Origin: Ottelia alismoides
Taxonomy: Eukaryota; Streptophyta; Magnoliopsida; Alismatales; Hydrocharitaceae
Assembly (NCBI GenBank): GCA_037367405.1
Contig: JAZKJV010000687.1
Coordinates: forward strand, 992,001 to 1,056,000
Direction: 5' to 3'
DNA length: 64,000 bases
Below, piece after piece: positions 10,943 to 21,850 of the stretch (position 1 is the stretch's first letter; each line of letters starts with the position of its first letter). Below the pieces are notes generated by a model. The model had not been told where the DNA came from. It worked only from the letters and a program-made list of their open reading frames with translations, and made no database searches. The position numbers and the translations under genes were made by a program.

Positions 10943-12142
10943 GGCAAATGGCTTAGATTTTTGTTTTGACATTTTTTCGTTCGGTTTTCCGCATTCGGGT
11001 AGTCTGACCCCCGAATTTTTCATTGTATATTACATTTTATTTTTTGCATTTATTTTTCTGCATTTATTTCTTTTTGATTATTTATTGGGTCACTCTCTGA
11101 CATTCTCTCTCTTATTTTTCTTGCGAGGTACCCGGCGTACGTGGAGCAGTTTTTAAAGAAATCGACGCATCTTCACCGACATTCAAAGAAGCCGCAATTA
11201 ATTTAAGATCGAGTCGAGTCGTGGGAGAGCGTAGAGTCTAGGTTTTAAATTTCTGCAAAATTCCATTTCTGCTCATTTATAGCAGTGTTCATTTGGAATC
11301 TCGCGTGTGTAAAAAAACCTTGAACTCTATTTGTGGTGTGTCGTGGCCTGTTTCACTCTCCGGTGAGGGTGGGACCCGACTTGAGTGGTGACTAGGATAG
11401 ACCTGCACATGCGGCTCTCAGAGCATTTTTATTTTTTGATTGTGCACGTAGGATCTTATGCCACACTGCACGTTAATCAAGACGCACATAGATCGTTCAA
11501 CTTAGCTAAATTTAACTCAATTCTTCCCCACTAATAGAACTTTCTGCTTAGGTGCGGTTTTCATCGGCTTGCATTCCATATAGAATAATTTTCAATTCTT
11601 GTATTGCATCCCACATGGAGATTGCGAGGATTCACTGTAAGTCTTTTAACTGAGCATCCATCATAGTTTTCCGCATGCATCGGCTTTCCGAATTTCTCCC
11701 TCTTGTTTTATCACATAATTCTAAAGGAAATTGGGATTGGACGGTAGACGTGTATTTGTGCTCATCTAAATTCTTCAGTGATCACCTAATAAAAACATGG
11801 ACTGCTAAATATAGCCGATTTAAAAATAACCCATAAAATCAAGAATTTTTGCGGGAGAGCAACCCCGAGCTTGGATGATTTTATTTTTCTGAGTGAGCGA
11901 GAGACGACACTTAAGGCTAGAGCCAAAATCCTAAATCTCAGCTCGCTAAATTTTTCCAAGATTGATTTATCACCAACTAAAATCGAAAAGATAATAGCCG
12001 AGCTCTTACAGCTTCATTGTGTGTGTTGGTGAACCCGGGATTTGAATTGTGTTTGCATTGGTGTACGTGAACCGATTTCAAGATCAATAGCCGCACATTT
12101 GATTTCTCTTGACTATCCCGTGCAATCATATCTCCTCTTTTC
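10943..12142 (+). other. Untranslated leader of element A
   Basis: No supported coding sequence. It shares 'ttgcgaggtacc' near 11111 with the G2 leader ('tgtgcgaggaaccg', 54147) and 'ctccggtgagggtgggacc' near 11358 with the leader hairpin region of B and G2. It leads into the first ORF. Confidence 0.6.
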
Positions 12143-12856
12143 TTGATAATGGAACTTTTATCCAAAAACTCTCGCAGATCCAAACCTCCATTCCTTTCAG
12201 AAATGACCGAGAATCCATCAGAATTATACTATGAAAATGAATTCGTGTCGGTTAGACCCAAAACACCTCCTCCAAGAGACTCTCAACCACCATCTCTTTT
12301 TACCAATCCGATATGCTTCATGAATGACAATCCTCTGTTTTCGGACCTGACAAATCAACAACCGACTGAGGTCTCCACTTCTTCATATATCAATCCTCTC
12401 TACGCCGATCATACAATTCATTTTTCTTATTCGGTAAATGTCAATCCTTCGTTCATGGGTGATGATCACCACATGATTGAATTGAACACTTCTTCACCTA
12501 TTTCATCAACCCTGCCCTGGAACACTAATGAACAATCATCAGCTTGGATTGACCATGACAACCCCCTCTTCAGACATGACGAGCATACAGAGGACTGTAC
12601 TGACTACATAGAAACACAGAAACCCTGTATGCTAACTCCATCATATCAAGATCCGACCACTCAAGCTCAAAGGAATAAACTGTACTCGGACCGACTCCAC
12701 ATGTCTGGATCATATGAGCAGCCGCCTTCCGTGATTATTGAGGAGATATTTTCTGAAATTAATGATCATATATTGGATATTCCAAGAAATTCTCCTCTCA
12801 GCACAAATGAGAAAATGGAAGATGAATTATCGAACACACACCGACTGCGCCCATGA
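12143..12856 (+). CDS. Element A ORF1, Gag-position protein of unknown fold
   Basis: 237 codons. A hydrophilic, Pro/Ser/Asn-rich protein with repeated (I/C)NPL/NPLF motifs (FMNDNPLFS, YINPLYAD, HDNPLFRHD). I see no capsid domain and no CCHC zinc knuckle, although it sits where gag should be. It ends four bases into the next ORF, in a different frame. It may be a rewritten Gag N-terminus or a non-functional remnant. It has no internal stop, which is notable given the decay of its neighbours. Confidence 0.5.
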   Translation: MIMELLSKNSRRSKPPFLSEMTENPSELYYENEFVSVRPKTPPPRDSQPPSLFTNPICFMNDNPLFSDLTNQQPTEVSTSSYINPLYADHTIHFSYSVNVNPSFMGDDHHMIELNTSSPISSTLPWNTNEQSSAWIDHDNPLFRHDEHTEDCTDYIETQKPCMLTPSYQDPTTQAQRNKLYSDRLHMSGSYEQPPSVIIEEIFSEINDHILDIPRNSPLSTNEKMEDELSNTHRLRP

Positions 12857-13230
12857 TTGATCATGAATTGAATTTTGAGGATGATATTTTGAGGATAAAA
12901 ACAAGATTCGAATTGATGGAGGATAGATTTCAAAAATTCACCGACCGATTCATCGCATTCTATGGTAGCTCGGACATTAAAATAAATGAGGAAATGATTG
13001 GATCTGAGATTGAAAATTCTGAGGATATTCAGGGACCTAGGGACGATTCTGACAATTTCACTTCTACATATTACTCCCCTAGAAATGACTATGCCGCAGA
13101 CTATCGCTCTGAATATCAAGGCCCCTTTTCATCTGAAGAACACACCACACCCCCACACCACATAGAAAATACCAAAAAAATGGAAATATTTGAAAACCAC
13201 AAAAATTTGAAAATCTCGAAAATTTCATAA
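12853..13230 (+). CDS. Element A ORF2, short acidic protein
   Basis: 125 codons starting with an ATG that overlaps the stop of ORF1 (ATGA). The N-terminal 45 residues look helical (DDILRIKTRFELMEDRFQKF); the rest is acidic and Tyr/Ser-rich. A frameshift separates it from the protease-like ORF at 13260. Probably part of one ancestral Gag-Pro reading frame. No function assigned. Confidence 0.4.
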   Translation: MIDHELNFEDDILRIKTRFELMEDRFQKFTDRFIAFYGSSDIKINEEMIGSEIENSEDIQGPRDDSDNFTSTYYSPRNDYAADYRSEYQGPFSSEEHTTPPHHIENTKKMEIFENHKNLKISKIS

Positions 13231-13259
13231 AAATTGAAACTGAAGACGATCTATGAAAT

Positions 13260-14927
13260 TTGGATCCGACTATATGGGAAGCACTGGAAAAACGGTTGAT
13301 GTTTGAACTTCCCTTTATACAGGCCATTGAACACTTCCCCGACCTTAAAAGATTTATAACAGATAAAGTAATGAACAAAAAGTCAGGTAGGATACGAACA
13401 AAGACTGAAAGACATATCTTGTCAATGGCCTCCTCCTTGGTGTTGAGGAGAAAAACCAAGAGCCGCATAGTGAAGCGGTTGCTCAGATTTGATTGTGAAA
13501 TCAAAGATACAATTTTCACCCATGCTCGGATTGATGACGATTCACCAATTAATATCCTCCTGACCTCTGTATTCCATGAACTCAAACTCGGACCGATTCG
13601 GAAGATATGAGAGATTGTTCAATTAGCGGACCGATCAATAAAGCAGCCGAGAGGAATCAATTCCGTCATCATGAAATTCCAAGGTGCTCCGCTCAATGTA
13701 GAATTCACGATCATTGATATTGAGCATCAAGGAGAATTCACCCAATCTCCAATCATTCTCGGAAAGCCATTCTTGGCATTGGCCAATGCGAGTATTGATT
13801 GTGAGACTCGGGAAATCAATTTCACAACATTGGAAGCATATAGATCTGACCATATCTTCGATGAACCACGATCTTCTGAGGCAACCCACGAAGTCCAAGA
13901 CAACCGTAACCATGAAACGGTAGAAGAGCCCTACCCTGCAGCCACACCTGAGATAGCGGTTATCGATGAGACTATTGGTTTAGAGAATCTCCCCCCTGCT
14001 CCATTCCCAGCCGCTCTCACCATGGAGAATCATGTATATGAATCATATGATCCGGAGACTTATGCATGGGCACACCCTGGGTCAACCTACTCTGACTACA
14101 TGGATTATATTAACTCGACACATGAATGCTCCAACATCGAATCAATTGAAAAAGAACATGCAGAGACTCTCCCCAATATTTCAATTCCTGCGGATCTTAA
14201 AATAGACAAATCCTTTTTCTATGACTCTGAGACATATGCATGGTCACACCCGGGAGCAACATTCTCTGAATATCTTGACCAAATCATCCCAAATCGAGAG
14301 TGCTCAAACATTCGGGAGACTAAGAACAAGCACGCAGACTAAACACCGACCAAAGAGAATTCTAATGGCTGTTCATCCGGATACTCAAGTGAACCGACAC
14401 CTATACGAAACAAGAAAATGAGAGTAACCTTTGACCTTTCGGAAGAGGAATCAGCTGACGATCCCTCATCAGGTCCGGAAAATGTGGTCTTCATGAGTGA
14501 AGTCTGTTCGGCAACCTTAAAGCCATATTTTCGCAAGGATCCAAAATTCAATTCTCGTTGGACAACTCCCGTTCCAAATTACTACTCATCCAAAGCTGAT
14601 GCTCCTGCCCTCTTCAAGTACACTGGAATTATTTCGTATGAGCTGACTGAGACCGGTGCTTCTGAGTATTCATCTGAGGACAAAATGATTGACCCCAAGA
14701 AGGAACGAATTTTGAGGAAACAACAGAAGAATCATAAAGACCAGAATACTTGGAGTATGTCCACTTTCAAATACTATTCCTCTGAGGATAACTCTGATGA
14801 TGGATATCTTTCATCTGACTCAAACACTTCATCTATTATCCATCATGATTTTTCTGAGGATGACACTGATCATAGCTGGGAATCATATGCTTCATCTCCG
14901 TCTCATCATTACGATCCCCCACCATAG
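13260..14927 (+). pseudogene. Element A protease-like region with acidic repeated tail
   Basis: One reading frame with two in-frame stops (TGA 13608-13610, TAA 14340-14342). The first third matches the Athila retropepsin region: PFIQAIEHFPDLKRF, a catalytic-loop segment IDDDSPINILLTSVF (usual Asp-x-Gly has Asp in place of Gly), VQLADRSIKQPRGI across the first stop, and SPIILGKPFLALANA. Next comes a two-fold repeat of about 45 residues (SYDPETYAWAHPGSTYSDY near 14040 and FYDSETYAWSHPGATFSEY near 14218, each followed by ECSNI). After the second stop the frame continues as an acidic Ser/Asp/Glu-rich tail (14418-14927) shared with element 2. Pol is entirely missing. The lost Gly and the stops make a working protease unlikely. 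Confidence 0.75.
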
Positions 14928-15016
14928 GCTCACAAGAAGATCAGCCGAAAACCGCCTTAATCATCGGCTACCCACCCTCCCTCCCGACCACATCGGTCTC
15001 CTTGTACAGCTTCTTC

Positions 15017-15049
15017 CTCTACTTAGGCCAAGGCCTAAGTATGGGGGGG
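15017..15049 (+). repeat. Hairpin with polypurine-like box, copy 4
   Basis: CTCTACTTAGGCC / GGCCTAAGTATGGGGGG; a C-to-A-type mismatch near the outer stem but an extended GGCC inner stem. Confidence 0.75.
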
Positions 15050-15113
15050 ACCGATGCCATCTATATATATCATTGATCTCCTAACTCTCGATTGCTCCAT
15101 TTCCACCATTCTT

Positions 15114-15149
15114 CCATACTTAGGCTGACCAGATCTTAAGTATAGGGGG
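15114..15149 (+). repeat. Hairpin with polypurine-like box, copy 5
   Basis: CCATACTTAGG / TCTTAAGTATAGGGGG with a short loop; followed by AACC as in copy 4 (GACC). Confidence 0.75.
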
Positions 15150-16627
15150 AACCAACACCCATTTGTATATACTCTCCTCATTTCTCGACTGCTTTTCTTT
15201 TCATTTTTTTCCACTTCCTTACGCTTAGCTCGAGCTATGTCTTCCGCTTCTTGTGCTCTGAGGACACAACACTCGCTAAGTATAGGGGGGTCTGTATATA
15301 TACTTTGTATATATTTTACCCATATCTCGTACTTTCACGTAAGTCTATATGTATTTACGGGGTGGGTACTAACTTGAAAAAAAAACAACAAACAAGCACA
15401 CAAAAAAAGGTTTTTCTACTAACACTAACTGTGCCCAAAATTTTTGAAAAAAAAGAAGGCTTCTTATTCCATTTTCTGCATAAAAAAATCCCTTGCATAA
15501 AATGTCAAAAATAAAAAAAATCTTTCAAAAAGAAGAAGAAGAAGTGTCTGCATTTCACACACCCGCACTTCATCCAACATCACATGCATTTGCATCTGTG
15601 AAAAGTCATTGGGTTCTGAACCGAGTTATGAGTAGAAACCGAGAGTGGTCTGGACTTGATGTTAATCCACCTAATTTTCAGAGGAACTTCACCGAGAAAT
15701 AGGATTTTAAGAGCTTCATGTCTTTCTGACTTAATTCCTTAAGTTCCACATGACAATGTACAACGTTTGACTCTTAGTGTCTAACCTGGTCTCTTCATTC
15801 TGGGTACAACTCTGGAATAGGGAATTAATTCGTACTCTCGCACTATGCACTTAGCTCAACTCAGACAGGATGTTGGAAGACCGTGTGAGTCTCTTTTCTG
15901 GTAGCGTGGAAATCTAAAGACCGGAGTACGGGTTGAAATAAAGCTTCGGAAAAGGGATGGACGACTAGGCACAATTTTCTCTAAGATCCCAAAAAAATGT
16001 ACGGAACAAAAAGATTCTATATCCGTAGGGGCACGACAAGATCTAAGCAGAACCACCAAAAATTCCAAATACAAAGAAGCAACTACCAAATAAAATCCGA
16101 CCAAAGATCCAAGCTTCAAGAAAACCTGCAGATCTTGGTGGAGACTCGGCTACACTGGCCATCTTCACAAGGAGAGGTGACTACACTGGCCACCCCCCAG
16201 TTCTTTTCTTCTTTTTCTAACTTCTCCCTCATTCGATTGTGAACACAGCACGACAGACCTTAGAAGGAAATACCTGACTCCCCGAGGACGAGTTACTGGA
16301 GAGGAGAGGAGCATGGCAGTCCGACATTCTGGATGGGAAGAGCTAAAACCCTTCACATACTTGAGTCGGTTGTTCAATCTTCATAGGGTATACTTTGGGA
16401 AGAGGATTGATCTAAGATGACTTCTGAGCCGAAACTGTGACAATGATGTGTAGAACTTGAGGGTTGTTGATTTTAAAATTCTATGTCTCACAAGAAGTTC
16501 CGCCACACTATTATTCCAAAGGTCGAGTTTAGTTTCACTTTCACCTTCAGTTCATGGTCTTGGTATGGAACCCAGTCTCATTTCACTTCATGGCATTTCT
16601 TTTTGATGCTCAGGGACGAGCATGGTT

Positions 16628-16641
16628 TAAGTATAGGGGGA
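16628..16641 (+). promoter_or_regulatory. Polypurine tract of element A
   Basis: AAGTATAGGGGGA directly precedes the 3' LTR at 16642. The core is identical to the 3' arm of the upstream hairpins. Confidence 0.85.
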
Positions 16642-19600
16642 TAATGAATCTCGGATTCACCACTCTAAGTCTCATTAATTAAGCTCAAGTCCCTCAAAAT
16701 CAACTGCATTTCTGCATTTATTTCGCATAATTAGCATTTATGCATGATTTCATAAGAATTGCATTTTAGCATTAATTTCTGCATAAAATAAGAAGCCAAA
16801 AATCCAAGCCAAAAATGACCTGTAAATAGCCTAACTTCCCCTATTTTAACTCCTCCATGCTAACTCCGAATGCCACAAACCCACCTCCACTGTGTACATA
16901 TCACTAACAAGAATAAATGAAAAATACAAAAAAATCACTAACCCTGTTAAGTGGACCAAAAACCCAAACCCTAGTTTCAAGATTTTCGGACTAAAAGCCC
17001 CATATATTCCCCATCCAGTGTCCGATTTGATCCTACCCACTTTTGAACTAATGCACATTCAATTACCTTCAAAACAAGACCAAGTTCAAATGAATCGGAG
17101 CTCGTATGTGAAAGTTGGGTTTTGGGCCTCTTTTGTACATTGTATATTTTCGCGGTTTTTGATCCGTATTTTATTTACTTATTTTCTTTATTATTAAAAA
17201 CCAAAAAAATAGATTAAGGTGTCTTTATTTATAGTTGATTTTTCTATATTTTTTCCAGATTTTTTTTATCTTGTTTAAAAATGACAAAAAAATAGAAAAC
17301 CCAAAAATCAAGGTATTCTATGTACGTGGGATACCCCAAAAATTCACTTTTTACATTTGACCAATTTTGGCTTTGATGTCTTCATGAAAGTTGTAGATCT
17401 CGTCGAGACGAGCATTTTTCGTGAAGGAACTTTTTCGATCCGAGGTCGTTTGCTATTTATTTTTGATTTTACAAATCTTTTATTTTCGGATTTTTCTGGA
17501 GCTGACACGTGGCAGCCCCAGAGGCCGCCACGTGTCAGTAGATTTTGGGCTTTTCTTTTATTAGGTTTTATAAAAAAAATTAATTAAAAAAATAAATACC
17601 ACGCACGTGCAGCGCACATGCCACCCCCCGCACGCGCACTGCACGTGCGCCTGCTCCCTCTCTCCTTAACCTTCCAGCCACGTGGCCACCATGGAGCCGT
17701 TCGATCTCAGCTGATCGAACGGCCGTGGATCGCCATATTCCCCAGTCACGCCCTTCCCCGATTTTTTCGCAACAGCCGGCCCTCCTCCGATATCTCCGCA
17801 GCCGCCGCCCCGTTGACCTCCCAACTGCCCCCGCCTTCTTCGTCAACGACCACCCGCAATCCTCACGCCTATTCTCGGCCTCTGATATTAAAGGACCTCG
17901 ACGCCTCCCCAGACGATTATCTGTCGAATACCCCTTGGTCCACCTCACGGCGGTGACAGCGTCGGCGAGCCGCCATCGCGGCGAGATTCGAGGGTCTACC
18001 GGCCCTCGTTGCAGCGCGACCTCCCTCCGCCACTACTGCTCCAGCTCCGGCTTCACGCCGTCAAGCCCACGACCACGATTCCAACACTTCGTTCAACTTC
18101 GCCGCCGTCGCCGTTCATCTTCTCCGACAACGCATCAACACCTCCGCAGCAACCGTCATCTCCGACCTCGACTTCAGGGGCTTTCACCGACAACTCCACA
18201 CCGACGACCATCAACGCCCCTCCTCCTCCGACAACGACTACTGTCATCTCCGACTTCACCAACCGCCTTCGTACTCCGCCTCACCTCCGCCAACTTCCTC
18301 GATGCGGCCGCTTCACCAAGGCTGCCTACTACGACCATCTGCCACCTGCGCAACCGAACCTGCAACTATCGCCGACGTCAGCCGGACCTCCAGCCACCGG
18401 AGCCCAGCACATCGCCACCAGCCCCACCGCGCTCGCAACGCCCTCCGACCGTCGACTCTGCCGTCATCAGCCGGGCACGGAGCCCGAGACCCCCGCGTAC
18501 GTGCGAGGCACGTGCGCCCGGGGGGACGTCAGCAGCACGCCAGCAATCACCCCTAGGTCACGTGGATTGCACGTGCACCCTTGGGTTAATTGCACAACAG
18601 CCCTGGTCTTTCCGCGTTATTGCACTTCACCTGCGCCCACCGACCAGGTCACGTGCTTGGCACGTGACCTTGGTAAAATTGCAGAAGAACCCCCTGTTAT
18701 CTAGGTAATTGAAATAAGTCCCCCCAGTGTATTTTATTTGTTTATTTATTGCATCTATACCCCTGTGTTCTCCCATAACTTTGGACATCTTTATTCCATC
18801 ATTTTATTTATTTAAAAATAGCACTGTGTTCCTCATGTGATTCTCTACATTTTCACATACTGTGGGTATTTTTGTGGTCAGCGGTTAATTAATTAATTAA
18901 TTTGTGGAAAATTGTGAATTTTGCCCATCTTATGCTCTAAAACTTCTAGTTGATTAACTGTTGCTCTACAAATACCCGAAAAATCACATATTGTAGAGAG
19001 TATTTTGATTAACATTGTGCCTAAAAATCTCTGCATTTGCATGCATAATTTGCTCTGTAAAAATTATTTTACATATTTCATTGTTTAATTTTTAATAGGT
19101 ATTAAACACCACATTTTCGAGATTTAGGATTTTTCTGAGATCCATCACTTAGTGATGGATCTTAGATAATTTTGTATCTTGAAAATAAGTAGGTTTAATA
19201 TTTATTATAATTAAATATTGAAAATCATTTTGTTTGCATTTAGAAATTCATAAAAAATTCATATTGCATCCAAAAATTCCAAAATAATTAAAGTGCATTC
19301 ATTTCATCATCATTTACATTGTGGCCAAGTTTCATATTTTTCGGACATTGTTTGATCGAAATTTACACTTTAGTCCCTAAAATAGGCCGAAAGTGCATTG
19401 TGCATCCCTTATTGCATTAAAAAATTCCAAAAAAAACCGCCTTGAAAACCGAACACGAACTTTGATAGACATTAATCTAGGTTGTTCCTTTGCCTCCTTG
19501 TGATCGACCTTGGGACTTGCCCAAGTAAAATAAACATAAAAACCACTTGAATAAAATTGATTAAGAATTTGTGGTTATTTCTTGACCATTTCCGATCGCC

Positions 19601-19680
19601 GCCTACAAGGAACAACACATATCTATTTTCACACTCGAAGATAAAAACAACTTCTTAACTCGGCATTTTCGGACTCGTCA
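16642..19680 (+). repeat. 3' LTR of element A
   Basis: 3039 bp. Starts TAATGAATCTCGG (TG mutated to TA) and ends CTCGTCA, followed by the GTAAG duplicate. It carries the same G-box palindromes (17501-17538, and GGTCACGTG / CACGTGACC near 18647-18670), the GC-rich segment with a 231-codon frame (18009-18704), and the U5 stem-loop at 19509-19525. Confidence 0.93.
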
Positions 19681-20096
19681 GTAAGATTGTAGACAAGTCC
19701 TCTCTCTTTGAGGCATTCCTTAAATTCATCTGATAGGTACTTGCCGCCTCGATCAGATCGAATCCGTTTAATCATCCTATCGATTTGTTTCTCAACCAAT
19801 GCCATTAACTCTTTGAACTTTTCAAAGGTTTCAGATTTATGTTGTAATAAGAAGATAAACTCGTATCATGGATGGTCATCAATAAACGTCAAATAATATT
19901 GTTGCCTATTTTAAGTCGCGGTACTGAGGAGCCCACATACATCAGTATGTATTATGTCAAGAATACCCTTGCATCGTGTAACCTTGTTACAAAAATGCAT
20001 CCTAGTCATTTTACCTCGAGTATAATGTTGACATGTAGTCAAATTTGGACCTATAGAAAATCTAAGGTTCCATCCTTTGTCAATCTATTGATTCTA
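19681..20096 (-). pseudogene. Copia integrase and GAG-pre-integrase fragment (copia-1)
   Basis: Minus-strand translation shows zinc-finger cysteines (CNKVTRCKG), IIHTDVCG (first catalytic Asp), FIDDH, and IRSDRGGKYLSDEFKE (second catalytic Asp region). At least two in-frame stops interrupt it. It continues at 7704-7857 across the element A insertion, and at 21430 across the MULE insertion. Confidence 0.88.
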
Positions 20097-20433
20097 GGGT
20101 AAATTACAAAAAAGGGACTAAGCTTTACATGGATTCCCAAATTAGGGACTAATCTTTAGTTTATTACAAATAAGGGACTAAAGTTTAACTTAACGGTCCA
20201 GTCCCCAATGCCGTTAATGGACGGCTCAATCCATAATTTTACTTGACGAAAATACCCCTCCGACCTCTTCTCCTTCGAAATTCGAATGGTTTGTAGAATA
20301 ATATTCATAGATTCAATCAAATACCTAAGAATCCCAAAATCTCATCCCCCTTCCCGTTCAACCCCCACCCACCTCTCAACCAGCTATGCCTGTATCGGCT
20401 TTATTTACACCTACCGGTCATCCGCCGCGGCTG

Positions 20434-21075
20434 CTAGTACTGCCTGCCACTACCGCTCGACAACGGGAACCCCTCGACCCCCGTGGCCGACGCGATGCTG
20501 TACCGCCCGTCGCCCTCCGCCATCTTCCAAACCTTGACGGATTTGTCCAAGCTCCCGCTGTACACGACCCACCCCCCTCCGCGTCCCTCTCCACCGCCAG
20601 CCACTTCACCGGTCCTTAGTGCCCCGTCAGCACTGACAGCCACATGTGCGCGCCCGCCTCCCCCTCCCTCCTCCAGACGCACATGGTCTTGTCCGCGGAG
20701 CCGCTCAGCACGAGCGACCCCGCCGTCGTGAGGCACAACACTGCCAGCGCGTCCCCCCGTGCTCCAACCGCCCCTTCTCCCAGAAGTTGACAACCCCGTC
20801 AGATGAGCCACAGTAAAGCCATGCGTCCCCCACGAGCGCCAGCACCATCACCGCGATCTCTTGCCGCAGCAGCGTCCGCACCTCCACATGTCGCGTCGCC
20901 TTCCTCCCCACTGCCTCTCGCTTCCACGCATTCACGGTGTCGTCGGTGGAACCTGTAAAGATGAGCCCGTCGCCACCCCCGACGACGGCGTTCACCGCAT
21001 CGTCGACTCGAGGCAGTTAGAGTCGGAGACTCACCACACCTTGAACGTCTTGTCCCATGACCCAAGAATCCCCCA
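20434..21075 (-). pseudogene. Captured WD40-repeat fragment, JINGUBANG-like
   Basis: Minus-strand frames show successive WD40 blades: GSWDKTFKVW (about 21075-21045), then [34 protein letters not shown] and VVYSGSLDKSVKVWKMAEG. This order and spacing resemble plant JINGUBANG-type WD40 proteins. Frameshifts and stops (one right after the first blade) break it, and the N-terminus is missing. High GC suggests the donor was a GC-rich coding exon. Identification of the exact family member is tentative. Confidence 0.75.
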
Positions 21076-21079
21076 CCGC

Positions 21080-21250
21080 GAAGGCCATTGTTACGATCCT
21101 CTCCCCTGTAGGCGCCCTCAGCAGGCCACCGAAAATGAACTCCCCGAGGAAGTTGTTGTCGGTGACCATGCTCCTCTCCCCATTGTAGACGTCGACCCTC
21201 ACCGCCGGCTGGTTGTCGTGAGCCATGACGTACCTCTCCATTCTCCTCAC
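21080..21250 (-). pseudogene. Captured HSP70 substrate-binding-domain fragment
   Basis: About 57 residues on the minus strand: HDNQPAVRVDVYNGERSMVT, then DNNFLGEFIFGGLLRAP. This matches the conserved HSP70 beta-sandwich segment (DNQP, VYxGER, DNNxLGxF, PAPxG). It is joined to the WD40 fragment at about 21076-21080, so two unrelated gene pieces are fused inside one MULE. The start ATG lies inside the right terminal repeat. Confidence 0.75.
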
Positions 21251-21429
21251 AGGAGAAGAGGTCGGAGGGGTATTTTCGTCAAGTAAAATTATGGGATTGA
21301 GCCATTCATTAACGACATTGGGGACTCGACCGTTAAGTTAAACTTTAGTCGCCTATTCGTAACAAACTAAAGATTAGTCCCTAATTTGGGAATCCATGTA
21401 AAGCTCAATCCCTTTTTTGTAATTTACCC

Positions 21430-21850
21430 TTGATTCTATCAACAAATAAATGACCAAGCCACTGATGCCAAATCATGTGCATATCTGCATCCATCTGTGC
21501 CCCCAGGGTATCCGGTTCCTAGAGATAACCAAACATTTTGATTACGTGCTCTCGAATCGAAGTCCCTTCCAGAATCTTACAATGGATAAGTTATTTCATG
21601 ATGTTATAACACTGAGTGTGGTTCATGTCACGAAACATCGCTTTTAGATTCAACATTATGTCCAAGGCAGTGTCCATGTTCACATGTTGCTTCTGAAGCA
21701 CATTGGACAAAGACCTTAGATTATAATGGGTTGCCAATGATTGATCTTCATCATATTTTCATTGTACTTAAGTTATTCCAATGTTGTATGGTTTGTGTGC
21801 TTGTTCTTCTTGATCACATAGCCAAAGCGCTCCGCAAAAAGAAAAAGTTC
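21430..21850 (-). pseudogene. Copia gag and GAG-pre-integrase fragment (copia-1)
   Basis: Minus-strand reading gives WHQWLGHLFVDRINRL at the left end (GAG-pre-integrase) and, further right, ILEGTSIREHVIKMFGYL and NVLQKQHVNMDTALDIMLNL, typical of copia gag. Frameshifts are present and zinc knuckles are not evident. It shows that copia-1 runs 5' to 3' from right to left. Confidence 0.8.

Larger units (their letters stand above)
14928..16641 (+). mobile_element. 3' UTR of element A
   Basis: Two hairpins (15017-15049, 15114-15149), a further CTAAGTATAGGGGGG box (15271-15292), AT-rich sequence, and the shared blocks 'gaaccgagttatgag' (15618), 'gcttcggaaaagggatgg' (15943), 'ctacactggccatcttcac' (16150) and 'gggacgagcatggtttaa' (16613) before the PPT. 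ORFs in this stretch are short, lie on both strands and are not conserved. Confidence 0.85.
7858..19680 (+). mobile_element. Element A: complete non-autonomous Athila-like LTR retrotransposon
   Basis: Two long LTRs (7858-10922 and 16642-19680) flank a 5.7-kb interior with a tRNA-Asp primer site, a Gag-Pro-like coding region (12143-14927), a hairpin-rich 3' UTR and a polypurine tract. A perfect 5-bp TSD, GTAAG, lies at 7853-7857 and 19681-19685. No RT, RNase H or integrase is present, so it must have moved with enzymes from a related element. It inserted into a minus-strand copia integrase. It is the best-preserved full-length element here. Confidence 0.95.
20097..21429. mobile_element. Pack-MULE with captured gene fragments
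   Basis: Terminal inverted repeats of about 187 bp (20097-20283 and 21243-21429), both beginning GGGTAAATTACAAAAAAGGG from the outside. They are flanked by a perfect 9-bp TSD, TTGATTCTA (20088-20096, 21430-21438), typical of Mutator-like elements. The GC-rich interior contains fragments of two host genes in the same (minus) orientation and no transposase, so it is non-autonomous. It inserted in the GAG-pre-integrase part of copia-1. Confidence 0.93.

Noticed and set aside
12850..12856. ATGA overlap between ORF1 and ORF2 of element A as a translational-coupling signal
   Set aside because: One instance, in a decayed element with a nearby frameshift; a simple frameshift mutation explains it equally well.
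17725..18708. 327-codon open frame in the 3' LTR of element A
   Set aside because: The same stretch in the 5' LTR is broken, overlapping long frames occur on both strands, and the sequence is GC-rich, so stop codons are rare by composition.
20286..20731. Plus-strand ORFs in the Pack-MULE
   Set aside because: They are the antisense of the captured WD40 fragment; the conserved WD40 motifs are on the minus strand.
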